From Sphingobacterium corticibacterium (GTDB taxonomy: Bacteria > Bacteroidota > Bacteroidia > Sphingobacteriales > Sphingobacteriaceae), in NCBI RefSeq assembly GCF_004208525.1, contig NZ_SGIT01000002.1, forward strand, positions 1,426,001 to 1,490,000: 64,000 nucleotides of DNA, written 5' to 3'. Below are positions 25,229-33,954 of this stretch, piece by piece. The stretch's first letter is position 1; each line of letters opens with the position of its first letter. The position numbers were made by a program, and so were the translations under genes. The notes under the pieces were generated by a model. It was given only the letters and a program-made list of their open reading frames with translations. It was not told the origin of the DNA and ran no database searches.

Positions 25229-26563
25229 CTATTTAATCACTTTACCATACAGATCGAAATCCTCTGCTCGCTCTACCTCTACCTCAACAAAATCACCGAT
25301 ACGCGCGTAATCTGTTTTCGCATCCAAGATCACCTCATTATCCACTTCCGGCGAATCATACTCTGTACGGCCAATGAAATAACTACCATCCACACGATCC
25401 ACGAGCACCTTAAATGTTTGTCCGATTTTTTCTTGATTAATTTCGTAAGAAATGCCTTGCTGTACCTCCATGATTTGTTCTACGCGTGATTCCTTTTCCT
25501 GTTGCGGCACATCATCTGTTAAGGTATGGGCATGAGTCTTTTCTTCATGTGAATACGTAAAGCAACCTAATCGGTCAAACCGGCTATCTTCCACCCATTC
25601 CAACATTTCATTGAAGTCTTGCTCTGTTTCTCCTGGATAACCACATATTAAGGTTGTACGTAATGCGATATCGGGCACTTTATCACGAATTTGGTTGACA
25701 AGGTCAATTTGCTTTTGTTTGGTTGTTCCACGACGCATCGATTTTAGCATAGAATCGGAAATATGCTGTAAAGGCATATCCAAATAGTTACAGATATTCG
25801 AACGCTCATTCATGGCATCCAAAATATCCATTGGAAAACCGGATGGATAAGCATATTGCAGACGAATCCATTCTATGCCTTCCACATCTGATAAGTGACG
25901 TAACAAATCTGCCAAATTACGTTTTCCATAGATATCCAACCCATAATAGGTGAGGTCTTGGGCAATGAGTATTAATTCTTTCGTTCCATTAGAAGCTAAA
26001 AATTTAGCCTCTTTCACTAAATCATCAATAGATTTAGACACATGCTTACCGCGCATCAAAGGTATAGCACAAAAAGAACAAGGGCGATTACACCCTTCAG
26101 CAATTTTAAAATAAGAGAAATGGGAAGGAGTGGACAACAGACGCTCACCTAATAGTTCATGTCGATAGTCTGCTCCAATGGTCGTCAACAATTCTGGCAG
26201 ATCATTTGTTCCAAAATAAGCGTCAACGTTCGAAATTTCAGATTGAAGTTCTGGCTTGTATCGTTCGGATAGACAACCCGTTACGATAACCTTATTTATC
26301 TTTCCCTCCTCCTTTAATGCGGAATATTGTAAAATGGTATCAATAGATTCTTGTTTTGCGTTGTCAATAAACCCACAGGTATTAATAACAACAATATCAT
26401 TTGCCTGTATATTGGATGCTTCGTGCACAACCTCCATTTGGTTTCCCTTCAGCTGTCCCATTAGCACTTCAGAGTCGTGGATATTCTTAGAGCATCCCAA
26501 CGTCACGACATTCACTCTCGGCGTACTCACTAGAGGAGCAACCTTTCTATTTTTTGTTTTCAT
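25229..26563 (-). CDS. rimO: Ribosomal protein S12 methylthiotransferase RimO
   Basis: 444 aa. The N-terminal MTTase domain starts VNVVTLGCSKNIHDSEVLMG, the radical-SAM cluster motif is EGCNRPCSFCAIPLMRG (CxxxCxxC), and a C-terminal TRAM domain ends YGKVIK. The enzyme methylthiolates the conserved Asp of ribosomal protein S12. The LGCSKN start distinguishes RimO from the tRNA enzyme MiaB. It lies 55 nt downstream of ftsY on the same strand, the usual Bacteroidota arrangement. Confidence 0.95.
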   Translation of the reverse strand: MKTKNRKVAPLVSTPRVNVVTLGCSKNIHDSEVLMGQLKGNQMEVVHEASNIQANDIVVINTCGFIDNAKQESIDTILQYSALKEEGKINKVIVTGCLSERYKPELQSEISNVDAYFGTNDLPELLTTIGADYRHELLGERLLSTPSHFSYFKIAEGCNRPCSFCAIPLMRGKHVSKSIDDLVKEAKFLASNGTKELILIAQDLTYYGLDIYGKRNLADLLRHLSDVEGIEWIRLQYAYPSGFPMDILDAMNERSNICNYLDMPLQHISDSMLKSMRRGTTKQKQIDLVNQIRDKVPDIALRTTLICGYPGETEQDFNEMLEWVEDSRFDRLGCFTYSHEEKTHAHTLTDDVPQQEKESRVEQIMEVQQGISYEINQEKIGQTFKVLVDRVDGSYFIGRTEYDSPEVDNEVILDAKTDYARIGDFVEVEVERAEDFDLYGKVIK

Positions 26564-26618
26564 TTCTATTCATTAGCATTACACAGATATAACGATGACC
26601 TGTGTAGTCCGAGTCCGA

Positions 26619-27581
26619 TCATTTAAACAATGAATCGACGAAATCTCGCTTATTAAACAACTGCAAGTCGCCAATCTTTTCGCCCACACCAATATATTTT
26701 ACTGGAATTTTAAACTGATCGGAAATACCGATAACCACGCCCCCTTTAGCAGTACCGTCCAATTTTGTTAGTGCTAAGGCATTGACGTCGGTCGCTTGTG
26801 TAAATTGAGTAGCTTGCTCAATGGCATTTTGCCCTGTTGAAGCATCTAAGACAAGTAGTATTTCATGTGGAGCACCCGGTACGACCTTCTGCATCACATT
26901 TTTGATTTTGGTCAACTCATTCATCAGACCAACTTTATTATGCAGGCGTCCAGCTGTATCTATGATAGCTACATCATCTCCGTTTGCCACTGCCGATTTA
27001 ACCGTATCGAATGCAACTGACGCGGGGTCTGAACCCATTGGTTGGGCTACGACACGAACATCAACACGTTCACCCCACAATTTAATCTGATCTACAGCGG
27101 CTGCCCGGAAAGTATCTGCAGCGCCCAATACGACCTTATTTCCCGCTTCTTTCAACTGATGGGCAAGCTTACCGATCGTAGTGGTCTTTCCCACACCGTT
27201 TACACCAACGACCATAATCACATAAGGTTTGTGTGCCCCATATTCAAATGTTTCGAAATCGTTGCTATTATTTTCCGCCAACAGTGCCTGTATCTCTTCT
27301 TTAAGTAAGCGATTTAAGTCTTCTGTACCCACGTATTTATCGCGCGCAACACGTTGTTGGATACGGTCAACGATCTTCAGCGTGGTCGTTACCCCAACAT
27401 CCGACATGACCAATACCTCTTCGAGATTATCCAAAACTTCATCATCGATGGTGGATTTACCGACAACGGCTTTGGTTATTTTGGAGAAAAAACCTTCTTT
27501 GGTTTTTTCCAGACCTTTATCTAAAGCTTCTTGTGCCTCTACTGTTTCCTGCTTCTTTTTAAAAAAATCAAATAATCCCAT
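26619..27581 (-). CDS. ftsY: Signal recognition particle receptor FtsY
   Basis: 320 aa from the ATG at 27581 (MGLFDFFKKK), the standard start in this phylum. The NG domain of SRP GTPases is complete: GVNGVGKTTTIGKLA (P-loop), DTFRAAA, DTAGR and TKLDGTAKGG. FtsY docks ribosome-SRP complexes at the membrane for cotranslational insertion. The acidic A domain is very short, as in many Bacteroidota. It follows the small DUF4295 and ribosomal protein genes on the same strand. Confidence 0.96.
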   Translation of the reverse strand: MGLFDFFKKKQETVEAQEALDKGLEKTKEGFFSKITKAVVGKSTIDDEVLDNLEEVLVMSDVGVTTTLKIVDRIQQRVARDKYVGTEDLNRLLKEEIQALLAENNSNDFETFEYGAHKPYVIMVVGVNGVGKTTTIGKLAHQLKEAGNKVVLGAADTFRAAAVDQIKLWGERVDVRVVAQPMGSDPASVAFDTVKSAVANGDDVAIIDTAGRLHNKVGLMNELTKIKNVMQKVVPGAPHEILLVLDASTGQNAIEQATQFTQATDVNALALTKLDGTAKGGVVIGISDQFKIPVKYIGVGEKIGDLQLFNKRDFVDSLFK

Positions 27582-27691
27582 GGATAAAAAAGTAAAAGGT
27601 AAATATACTAAAAAAGCCCTTTCGGTACATACCAAAACGGCTTATCTTGTCTTTTAAAGAAAACTTTGAAAAGGTATAGCTGTTACGCAAC

Positions 27692-27853
27692 TTATTTTGC
27701 AGCTTCTGCTACAAATTCTTTCACCTTGTCGTTGTGAACCATACCTTCTTTGAAAGTATAAGCTCCCGTTTTGGCAGACTTAGTAGTTACGACAACTTTG
27801 GTAAATTCCTTACCGCCTCCTTTTTGTAACGATGCAACTGATTTCTTTGCCAT
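27692..27853 (-). CDS. DUF4295 small protein
   Basis: A 53-aa basic protein, MAKKSVASLQKGGGKEFTKV at its start and GAYTFKEGMVHNDKVKEF near its end. It matches DUF4295, a short family that in Bacteroidota sits directly after rpmG, as here (39 nt). The basic composition and place among ribosomal genes suggest an association with the ribosome, but no role is established. It is below the usual 60-aa cut-off and easily missed. Confidence 0.9.
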   Translation of the reverse strand: MAKKSVASLQKGGGKEFTKVVVTTKSAKTGAYTFKEGMVHNDKVKEFVAEAAK

Positions 27854-27892
27854 TGTCTTGTATTTTTAAAAGAGCGAATGCTCTACAGTTAA

Positions 27893-28075
27893 TTACTTAA
27901 TTTCTTTGTGAACAGTTACTTTTCTAAGCACAGGATTGAATTTTTTCAATTCTAAACGCTCTGTCGTGTTTTTCTTGTTCTTTGTGGTGATATAGCGAGA
28001 CATTCCCGGAAGACCACTTTCTTTGTGCTCAGTACATTCTAAGATTACTTGTACTCTATTTCCCTTTTTTGCCAT
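27893..28075 (-). CDS. rpmG: 50S ribosomal protein L33
   Basis: 60 aa, [20 protein letters not shown] followed by [20 protein letters not shown], the normal Bacteroidota bL33. Only one Cys is present, so it is the zinc-free type that lacks the CxxC pairs. It lies 70 nt after rpmB on the same strand. It belongs to the large ribosomal subunit near the E site. Confidence 0.96.
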   Translation of the reverse strand: MAKKGNRVQVILECTEHKESGLPGMSRYITTKNKKNTTERLELKKFNPVLRKVTVHKEIK

Positions 28076-28145
28076 TGTTTTACTTTATTATATCCGCCAG
28101 ATGACGGACAGATTTCATGAATATTCTGATAACAGGCGGTAACGA

Positions 28146-28379
28146 TTAAATAGATCCTTTTTTGATAAATTTATCGATTACTGCTGTAATTCCTTTTTTG
28201 TTAATCGTTTTGATTGCCGAAGTAGACACTTTTAGCGTAATCCAACGATCTTCTTCCGGGATATAAAAACGCTTTGTTTGTAAATTAGGATAAAACTTAC
28301 GTTTCGTTTTAACGTTTGAGTGTGAAACGTTATTCCCTGTTAATGCCGCCTTGCCTGTTAAATCACAAATTCTTGACAT
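28146..28379 (-). CDS. rpmB: 50S ribosomal protein L28
   Basis: 77 aa, starting MSRICDLTGKAALTGNNVSH with the conserved NNVSHSNVKTKRKF and RWITLKVSTSAIKTI segments of bL28. It is the first gene of the minus-strand run rpmB-rpmG-DUF4295-ftsY-rimO and is divergent from recO. Confidence 0.97.
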   Translation of the reverse strand: MSRICDLTGKAALTGNNVSHSNVKTKRKFYPNLQTKRFYIPEEDRWITLKVSTSAIKTINKKGITAVIDKFIKKGSI

Positions 28380-28561
28380 GATATTTGATTTTTAATGTTG
28401 TTTCTCTAATCGCTCTTTTCACAAAGAGTTTGCAAATATCCATATTTCTTTTGTGAATTGCAAGCAATGAAATATTTTTTTTAAAGTTTTCCACAATCCA
28501 CATCACGTTTTCTACCGCGGGATAGTTTTCCCTTTTGTATATTTGTTTTTTTAAACCCAAC

Positions 28562-29287
28562 ATGCTTTACAAAACGCCAGGAATCGCGCTCAAAACAACC
28601 AACTATGCCGACAATAGCATTGTTGTCCATATTTTCACAGAGACATTTGGTATGCAGTCTTATCTCATCAACGGGGCAAGAAAACTGAAAGCACGTCTCC
28701 CAGCAAATCTCTTTCAGCCTTTACATCTTCTGGATCTTGTTGTATATTATAAAGAGAGTAACGGGCTGCAACGCATCAAAGAAGCTCACCCACGTCCTTT
28801 ATTAAAGGAAATACCCCTAGAGATTACCAAAGGCTCTATAGCTTTATTTCTGAATGAGATATTATATAAAGTACTCCGTCACCAATCGCCAGACCCTTTT
28901 CTCTTTAACTTCATCCAACAATCGATTATATGGCTGGATGAAACGAAAAAATCTTTAGCAAATTTTCACCTGATCTTTCTCCTTAAACTAAGTAGATTCC
29001 TCGGTTTTTTACCCCTGCACCATCATAAACAGCAATATCCCTATTTTAATCTTATAGAGGGCATATTTAGCAATAACCTTCCTGCACATCGCCATGTATT
29101 ACAGGAACCACACACCTCAATTTTCCTTCGCCTGCTAAAAACTGACTTCGAAGAATCGCACCATATCAAAATGAACAAGAGCGACAGAAAATATCTTGTC
29201 GAAAAAGTGTTGGAGTTTTATCGATTGCACACGGAAAACTTCGGCCAAGTAAATTCTTTGTACATCTTGGAAGAAATATTTAACTAA
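28562..29287 (+). CDS. recO: DNA repair protein RecO
   Basis: 241 aa from the ATG at 28562. The N-terminal OB-fold pattern is KTPGIALKTTNYADNSIVVH, then FGMQSYLINGARK; an all-helical C-terminal part follows. The zinc-finger cysteines of some RecO proteins are absent, as in other Bacteroidota. RecO works with RecR to load RecA at single-stranded gaps. Divergent from rpmB with about 180 nt between. Confidence 0.93.
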   Translation: MLYKTPGIALKTTNYADNSIVVHIFTETFGMQSYLINGARKLKARLPANLFQPLHLLDLVVYYKESNGLQRIKEAHPRPLLKEIPLEITKGSIALFLNEILYKVLRHQSPDPFLFNFIQQSIIWLDETKKSLANFHLIFLLKLSRFLGFLPLHHHKQQYPYFNLIEGIFSNNLPAHRHVLQEPHTSIFLRLLKTDFEESHHIKMNKSDRKYLVEKVLEFYRLHTENFGQVNSLYILEEIFN

Positions 29288-29375
29288 ATGTTTCTATGTA
29301 ACATTTTTATTGCTATTTTTAAAACAGCAAAAACAACATTTGTTTACTTATTTACTTTACTTAAAATTTACTTTT

Positions 29376-29822
29376 ATGGACTGGTTTCTGAAAACATTAA
29401 AAGAAAACTATGCTAATTTCGATGGGCGGGCACGCAGAAAAGAATTCTGGATGTTCGTTTTATTTGTTTGGCTCATCTATGTCGCCTTTAGCATCGTAGG
29501 AGGTATACTTTCTTATATCAGCTCTATTTTGGGCGGATTGGTATACGGTATTATGGGATTGGTTTCGCTTGGACTGCTCATACCCAATCTAGCTGTAGCT
29601 GTACGCCGCCTTCACGATACGGGGAGCCCAACATGGTACATTGTATTTGCCTTTATCCCGCTTGTCAACTTATATTTCCTCTATCTGATGATCAAAGAAG
29701 GAGACAAAGGTCCTAATGAATTTGGCCCGGATCCGAAAGAAAGCGGCAGTGATCCGAATCCATTTGGTAATTTCCCACCAACACCGGGAAATGACCCATT
29801 TACAAACAACCCTAACGTATAA
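29376..29822 (+). CDS. DUF805 domain membrane protein
   Basis: 148 aa from the ATG at 29376. The start NYANFDGRARRKEFWMFVLF and the later AVAVRRLHDTGSPTWYIV are hallmarks of DUF805. Three to four transmembrane segments are followed by a Pro/Asn/Gly-rich tail (DPNPFGNFPPTPGNDPF). The family is widespread and uncharacterised. A terminator follows directly. Confidence 0.9.
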   Translation: MDWFLKTLKENYANFDGRARRKEFWMFVLFVWLIYVAFSIVGGILSYISSILGGLVYGIMGLVSLGLLIPNLAVAVRRLHDTGSPTWYIVFAFIPLVNLYFLYLMIKEGDKGPNEFGPDPKESGSDPNPFGNFPPTPGNDPFTNNPNV

Positions 29823-29824
29823 AG

Positions 29825-29861
29825 AAAAAAGCCAGACTAAAAAAACATGTCTGGCTTTTTT
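29825..29861. terminator. Intrinsic terminator after DUF805
   Basis: AAAAAAGCCAGAC and GTCTGGCTTTTTT pair over 13 bp around an 11-nt loop, with T and A runs on both outer sides. It starts 2 nt after the DUF805 stop and also faces the end of the convergent cold-shock gene. Confidence 0.82.
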
Positions 29862-29941
29862 TCAGCTTTATACCCCATAAAAAAGAAGCTGCTTCCCTCT
29901 TCGGAAAACAGCCCTTCACAATAAATATATCTGAATCTAAA

Positions 29942-30133
29942 TTAGATAAGCTTTACATTTACCGCATTAAGACCTTTACGGCCTTGTTCTACTTCGTAAG
30001 ATACATGATCGTTCTCACGAACTTTGTCTACCAAACCTGACACGTGAACAAAAATTTCACTCTCACCAGAATTAGGGATAATGAAACCGAAACCTTTGGT
30101 TTCATTAAAGAATTTTACTACACCTTCTTGCAT
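29942..30133 (-). CDS. Cold-shock domain protein (CspA family)
   Basis: 63 aa, a single cold-shock domain: EGVVKFFNETKGFGFI carries RNP1 and EIFVHVSGL carries RNP2, with normal length for the family. Such proteins bind single-stranded RNA/DNA and melt RNA structure. About 150 nt separate it from the divergent SIMPL gene; a structured 5' leader would be usual for such genes but I could not identify one. Confidence 0.95.
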   Translation of the reverse strand: MQEGVVKFFNETKGFGFIIPNSGESEIFVHVSGLVDKVRENDHVSYEVEQGRKGLNAVNVKLI

Positions 30134-30284
30134 TATTGTAATATATTATTAATGTATTGGTTCTAAAGGTAGACATTAATTTTTAATGTCTCTTTATTTA
30201 TTTTCAATTTTAAACGAAAAGTAACCTGCACTGTCAAACAATACGCATGCAATTTTGTATTAGTAACAATAAAAACAAATAACA

Positions 30285-31013
30285 ATGAAAAAAATAATCG
30301 GCATAATTATCGCCATCTGTATCGTATCTATGTCCAATGCGCAAACAAATAATTTTGAATCTAGCCGAAGAGTCTCTACAAGAGGATATGCTGAAAAAGA
30401 AGTAACTCCTGATATTGTTTATATTTCCATTTCATTAAGGGAATACTTTGTCGATGGAAATACCAAAAATAAAGTCAATATCGAAACATTGGAAAAACAG
30501 CTCTATGATGCCGCATTGGCTATCGGTGTTAAAAAAGAGGATTTCAATATCCAAAACATTTATAGCTATAACTATGACAGTTCAAAGAAAAAAGAAAACA
30601 AACAGTTACTGCAAGCGAAACAATATAGGATCAAAGTGTCCAATCTCAATGGTTTGAATAATATGCTCGACCAAGTGGACCCTAAAGGTATACAAAGCAC
30701 TTCGATAAACGGTTACGATCACTCTCAAAAGCGTCAAATTGAGAAAGAGTTGAAAGTAGCGGCCGTACAGGATGCCCGTGCCAATGCCGAGATCATTGCT
30801 ACTGCAACTGGCGACAAGATTGGAAAAGTACTCGTCATCAATGACAACAGTTCATTTGGATGGAACGATATTTTACCAACTCCACGTATGTATGCTATGT
30901 CAGCAAAAGCAGAAACAAGCGATGCTGCTTCGGCAGATGGCGAAAGTCTCGACATCAACGTGCGCCCGATTAAGCTCACCTGTAACATCGATGGGATATT
31001 TGAACTTTTATAA
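30285..31013 (+). CDS. SIMPL (DUF541) domain exported protein
   Basis: 242 aa with a signal peptide (KKIIGIIIAICIVSMSNAQ). The SIMPL pattern is visible: STRGYAEKEVTPDIVYISIS, the middle VKKEDFNIQNI, and the C-terminal AVQDARANAEIIATATGDKIGKVLVI split around it. These are periplasmic oligomeric proteins of uncertain role. It is followed after 18 nt by the DUF4359 gene on the same strand. Confidence 0.88.
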   Translation: MKKIIGIIIAICIVSMSNAQTNNFESSRRVSTRGYAEKEVTPDIVYISISLREYFVDGNTKNKVNIETLEKQLYDAALAIGVKKEDFNIQNIYSYNYDSSKKKENKQLLQAKQYRIKVSNLNGLNNMLDQVDPKGIQSTSINGYDHSQKRQIEKELKVAAVQDARANAEIIATATGDKIGKVLVINDNSSFGWNDILPTPRMYAMSAKAETSDAASADGESLDINVRPIKLTCNIDGIFELL

Positions 31014-31031
31014 TGTACCTTTGTACGCTAT

Positions 31032-31403
31032 ATGAGCAAAACGAGAATATTTGCGATAAGTATGATTGTACTCATGCTTATCGCTTTCTTCAGTAACCCC
31101 AAACAAGAGCAACACGAAAAGATAGTAAGGGAAAAAGCCATAGTGCTTCTTAAACAGCAAGCTGGAAAGCAAAATGAACAAATGGTAGATTTTGGTATTC
31201 AGCTTTTTGGAAATACGTTAATCGATCAATTCATGCAAAACCATGTAAAGGTCGAAAACTACTATCTTTTTTCCGTTACGAAAATACGCGTAGGCCCCCA
31301 AGAAAACACGATTGGTGGAGGAGCATTCGGCACAATCTGGCTTAGTCCTAAAATAGACGAAAAAGCAGCCGAAATCGTCAAGATGATAAAAGAGGGACTA
31401 TAA
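31032..31403 (+). CDS. DUF4359 family protein
   Basis: 123 aa with an N-terminal membrane anchor or signal (IFAISMIVLMLIAFFSNP) and a small domain ending in VENYYLFSVTKIRVG, then GGGAFGTIWLSPKIDE. It fits DUF4359 as I know it; function unknown. The stop codon is directly followed by the ATG of the pseudouridine synthase gene with no gap, so they are co-translated. Confidence 0.75.
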   Translation: MSKTRIFAISMIVLMLIAFFSNPKQEQHEKIVREKAIVLLKQQAGKQNEQMVDFGIQLFGNTLIDQFMQNHVKVENYYLFSVTKIRVGPQENTIGGGAFGTIWLSPKIDEKAAEIVKMIKEGL

Positions 31404-32081
31404 ATGCTGGACATTCTATATGAAGACGAAGATTTAATCGCTATTAATAAACCACATGGATTATTAGTACATCGATCGTCTATTGCTGCGGATACCTCCA
31501 AATTTGCTTTACAACTTCTCCGAGATCAGATACAGCAAGCTGTATACCCTACCCATCGTTTAGATCGCAAGACCGGTGGTATCCTACTCTTCGCACGAAA
31601 CAAGGAAATGGACTCGCTCACACAACAACTCTTTGCTAACAAAAATATAGCGAAAATATATTGGGCAATTGTACGAGGCTACACTGATGACCAAGGAACA
31701 ATTGATTACCCCCTTCGTAAGGAAAACAATTCCTTACAAGATGCGATTACACATTACCGGACATTATCGCGAGCGGAGGTTGATCTTCCTTTTGGTAAAC
31801 ACGCCACTTCTCGCTATTCATTATTGGAAGTTAGGCCAGAGACGGGTCGGATGCACCAAATCCGTAAGCACCTCGCCCATATTTTCCACCCTATTTTAGG
31901 TGATAGACCTCATGGCTGCAATAAACAAAATAAGCTTTGGAAAGAGCAATTTTCTATGGACACCATGATGCTCCATGCACAAAAATTATCCTTTAAACAT
32001 CCGAGAACCCAGCAAGAAATTAATATTGAAGCACCTACACTTTCGGAATTTAGCCGTGTACGGCAAATTTTGGATTTATAA
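31404..32081 (+). CDS. RluA-family pseudouridine synthase, TruC-like
   Basis: 225 aa and without an S4 domain. The catalytic segment is THRLDRKTGGILLFARN with the essential Asp in HRLD, preceded by INKPHGLLVH and followed by VRPETGRMHQIRKHLAHI. The short single-domain form and ILGDRPHG resemble tRNA pseudouridine-65 synthase TruC. The exact RNA target is inferred only from family. Confidence 0.9.
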   Translation: MLDILYEDEDLIAINKPHGLLVHRSSIAADTSKFALQLLRDQIQQAVYPTHRLDRKTGGILLFARNKEMDSLTQQLFANKNIAKIYWAIVRGYTDDQGTIDYPLRKENNSLQDAITHYRTLSRAEVDLPFGKHATSRYSLLEVRPETGRMHQIRKHLAHIFHPILGDRPHGCNKQNKLWKEQFSMDTMMLHAQKLSFKHPRTQQEINIEAPTLSEFSRVRQILDL

Positions 32082-32205
32082 ACACAAGGAAATAGAGTAA
32101 ATCATTCGCGTGAATTGAAAATAGCTAAATATCCAGACGTTGAATGGTCTTTTTTTGTCTAAATTCCCTGTAATAAGATATTTTCAACGGTAGCGGAGAG
32201 CTAAA

Positions 32206-32257
32206 GAAATTCATTTTATATACAGATGCGATTATATTGTATATAAAAATGAATTTC
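32206..32257. repeat. Near-perfect 19-20 bp inverted repeat upstream of gcvT
   Basis: GAAATTCATTTTATATACA (32206-32224) and TGTATATAAAAATGAATTTC (32238-32257) pair throughout with one bulged base, around a 13-nt loop. It is AT-rich, ends 21 nt before gcvT and has no U run after it. A regulator site or an RNA structure in the gcvT leader is likely; it does not resemble a glycine riboswitch. Confidence 0.6.
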
Positions 32258-32278
32258 GTTAGGTTTGAAAAAATTTAG

Positions 32279-33367
32279 ATGATCATGATTAAAAACGTTG
32301 CGTTAGCCGAGCATCATATAGCGCTTGGTGCTAAAATGGTACCTTTTGCGGGGTTCAATATGCCCGTTCAATATTCAGGAATCAACGACGAGCATGAAAC
32401 TGTGCGTACTGCCGTGGGTGTCTTTGATGTGAGCCACATGGGCGAATTTATCCTAAAAGGTGAAAAGGCGATGGACTTGATCCAAAAAATATCATCAAAT
32501 GACGTTTCTAAGCTGTACGATGGTAAGATACAGTACGCCTATATACCAAACGAAACAGGGGGTATTGTAGACGATTTTCTAACCTATCGAATTGATGGAC
32601 AAACTTATTTATTAGTCGTGAATGCGTCCAATATAGATAAAGACTGGAACTGGATCAGTAAATACAATACGTATGGTGTAGACATGAAAGATATTTCGGA
32701 TAAAACATCATTATTCGCAATCCAAGGTCCGAAATCAGCCGAAGCCTTACAATCTCTAACTGATATTGAGTTGGCGGAGATGGAATATTATACTTTTAAA
32801 AAAGGTTCATTCGCGGGTGTAGACAACGTATTGGTTTCCGCTACGGGTTATACTGGAGCCGGTGGGTTTGAAATCTACGTGGCTAATGAAGACGCTAAGA
32901 AAGTATGGGACGCTATATTTGAAGCCGGCGCGGCATACGGCATCAAACCTATCGGTCTTGGCGCACGCGATACGTTACGTTTAGAAATGGGCTTTTGTTT
33001 GTATGGAAACGATATTGATGAAAAAACTTCTCCCTTTGCCGCAGGCTTAGGCTGGGTAACAAAATTCACGAGTGATTTTGTAAACAGTGAAAATTTAAAA
33101 GCTGAAAAAGAAAACGGCGTTTCTCAGAAACTAGTAGGATTTGAAATGCTTGAACGCGGTATTCCACGCCATGACTACGAAATCGTTGACGCAGAAGGCA
33201 ATAAAATTGGACGTGTAACGTCAGGCACACAATCCCCCACGTTGAAGAAGTCCGTTGGACTGGGTTATGTAGACAAAGCCTTTGCTAAAGAAGGAACGGA
33301 AATATATATATCCATCCGAAATCAAACCGTGAAAGCTGTCGTTAAAAAACCTCCTTTTGTGAAATAG
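32279..33367 (+). CDS. gcvT: Glycine cleavage system aminomethyltransferase (T protein)
   Basis: 362 aa (360 if the second ATG at 32285 is used, which fits relatives better). [45 protein letters not shown] and [19 protein letters not shown] are the standard GcvT segments, with the folate-binding and catalytic Asp regions present. The T protein releases ammonia from the aminomethyl-lipoyl H protein and makes 5,10-methylene-THF. The other system genes are elsewhere. A terminator follows directly. Confidence 0.96.
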   Translation: MIMIKNVALAEHHIALGAKMVPFAGFNMPVQYSGINDEHETVRTAVGVFDVSHMGEFILKGEKAMDLIQKISSNDVSKLYDGKIQYAYIPNETGGIVDDFLTYRIDGQTYLLVVNASNIDKDWNWISKYNTYGVDMKDISDKTSLFAIQGPKSAEALQSLTDIELAEMEYYTFKKGSFAGVDNVLVSATGYTGAGGFEIYVANEDAKKVWDAIFEAGAAYGIKPIGLGARDTLRLEMGFCLYGNDIDEKTSPFAAGLGWVTKFTSDFVNSENLKAEKENGVSQKLVGFEMLERGIPRHDYEIVDAEGNKIGRVTSGTQSPTLKKSVGLGYVDKAFAKEGTEIYISIRNQTVKAVVKKPPFVK

Positions 33368-33392
33368 GAAGGAGCATTATAATATATAGTTG

Positions 33393-33418
33393 TAGAGACG
33401 CAACGTATTGCGTCTCTA
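33393..33418 (+). terminator. Intrinsic terminator after gcvT
   Basis: TAGAGACGCAA and TTGCGTCTCTA pair over 11 bp with a CGTA loop, followed by seven T on the plus strand. It also abuts the stop of the convergent 70-aa gene. Confidence 0.85.
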
Positions 33419-33628
33419 TTTTTTTCTTTTCGGTTGCTGCTTTCCCTCTCGTACATTTCTCTTCACCACCTTCAACAGGACTACTTTGAAATAGATCAAT
33501 ACCACCAACAGCGCTATAGAAATAAATAAAAAAAGATGATTTCCCGTTTGGAAGGACATGATGCCACTGTATACTAAAAATGCAATGGCAAGATTCAAAA
33601 CTATATTTAAGATAAAATACTTCGTCAT
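33416..33628 (-). CDS. Small two-helix membrane protein
   Basis: 70 aa. MTKYFILNIVLNLAIAFLVY and LFLFISIALLVVLIYFKVVLL form two membrane segments, and the tail is very basic (VKRNVREGKQQPKRKK). It may belong to DUF6358 or a similar Sphingobacteriaceae family, but I am not sure. It follows the next small membrane gene by 2 nt, so they form a pair. Confidence 0.6.
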   Translation of the reverse strand: MTKYFILNIVLNLAIAFLVYSGIMSFQTGNHLFLFISIALLVVLIYFKVVLLKVVKRNVREGKQQPKRKK

Positions 33629-33630
33629 AT

Positions 33631-33930
33631 TTATTTATTAATGGGCTTTCCTATGACTTTTTCGCGCATAAAGAAAAAATAGACTGTCCCGGCTATGATG
33701 TTACCAAAGATGATAAAAATAATTAACAATATCCGCTCTGTATTAGTCAACTTAACCGAGAGCATAATTTCCCGTAAAACCAAAAATATCCACAACAAAG
33801 ACAACAACAACGCCATGCTTATCAAAATGTAAGCTAAAGAAAAGTTTAATATCCACAATATAAAAGCTAGGATATAAAACCCTAGACTAAAATAAAATGC
33901 TTGTTGAGTTTGGTGGACGAGATTTTTCAT
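33631..33930 (-). CDS. Small membrane protein, 99 aa
   Basis: Three hydrophobic segments: FYFSLGFYILAFILWIL, LAYILISMALLLSLLWIFLV and ILLIIFIIFGNIIAGTVYFF, ending MREKVIGKPINK. No known motif. The layout with a phenylalanine-rich last segment is seen in small PLDc_N-like membrane proteins, but the resemblance is weak. It is encoded between glutamate dehydrogenase and the 70-aa membrane protein on the same strand. Confidence 0.65.
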   Translation of the reverse strand: MKNLVHQTQQAFYFSLGFYILAFILWILNFSLAYILISMALLLSLLWIFLVLREIMLSVKLTNTERILLIIFIIFGNIIAGTVYFFFMREKVIGKPINK

Positions 33931-33954
33931 CCAACAAAAATACAGAATCTTTGG

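Noticed and set aside
32082..32278. Glycine riboswitch upstream of gcvT
   Set aside because: The visible structure is one long AT-rich hairpin and lacks the multi-stem aptamer layout.
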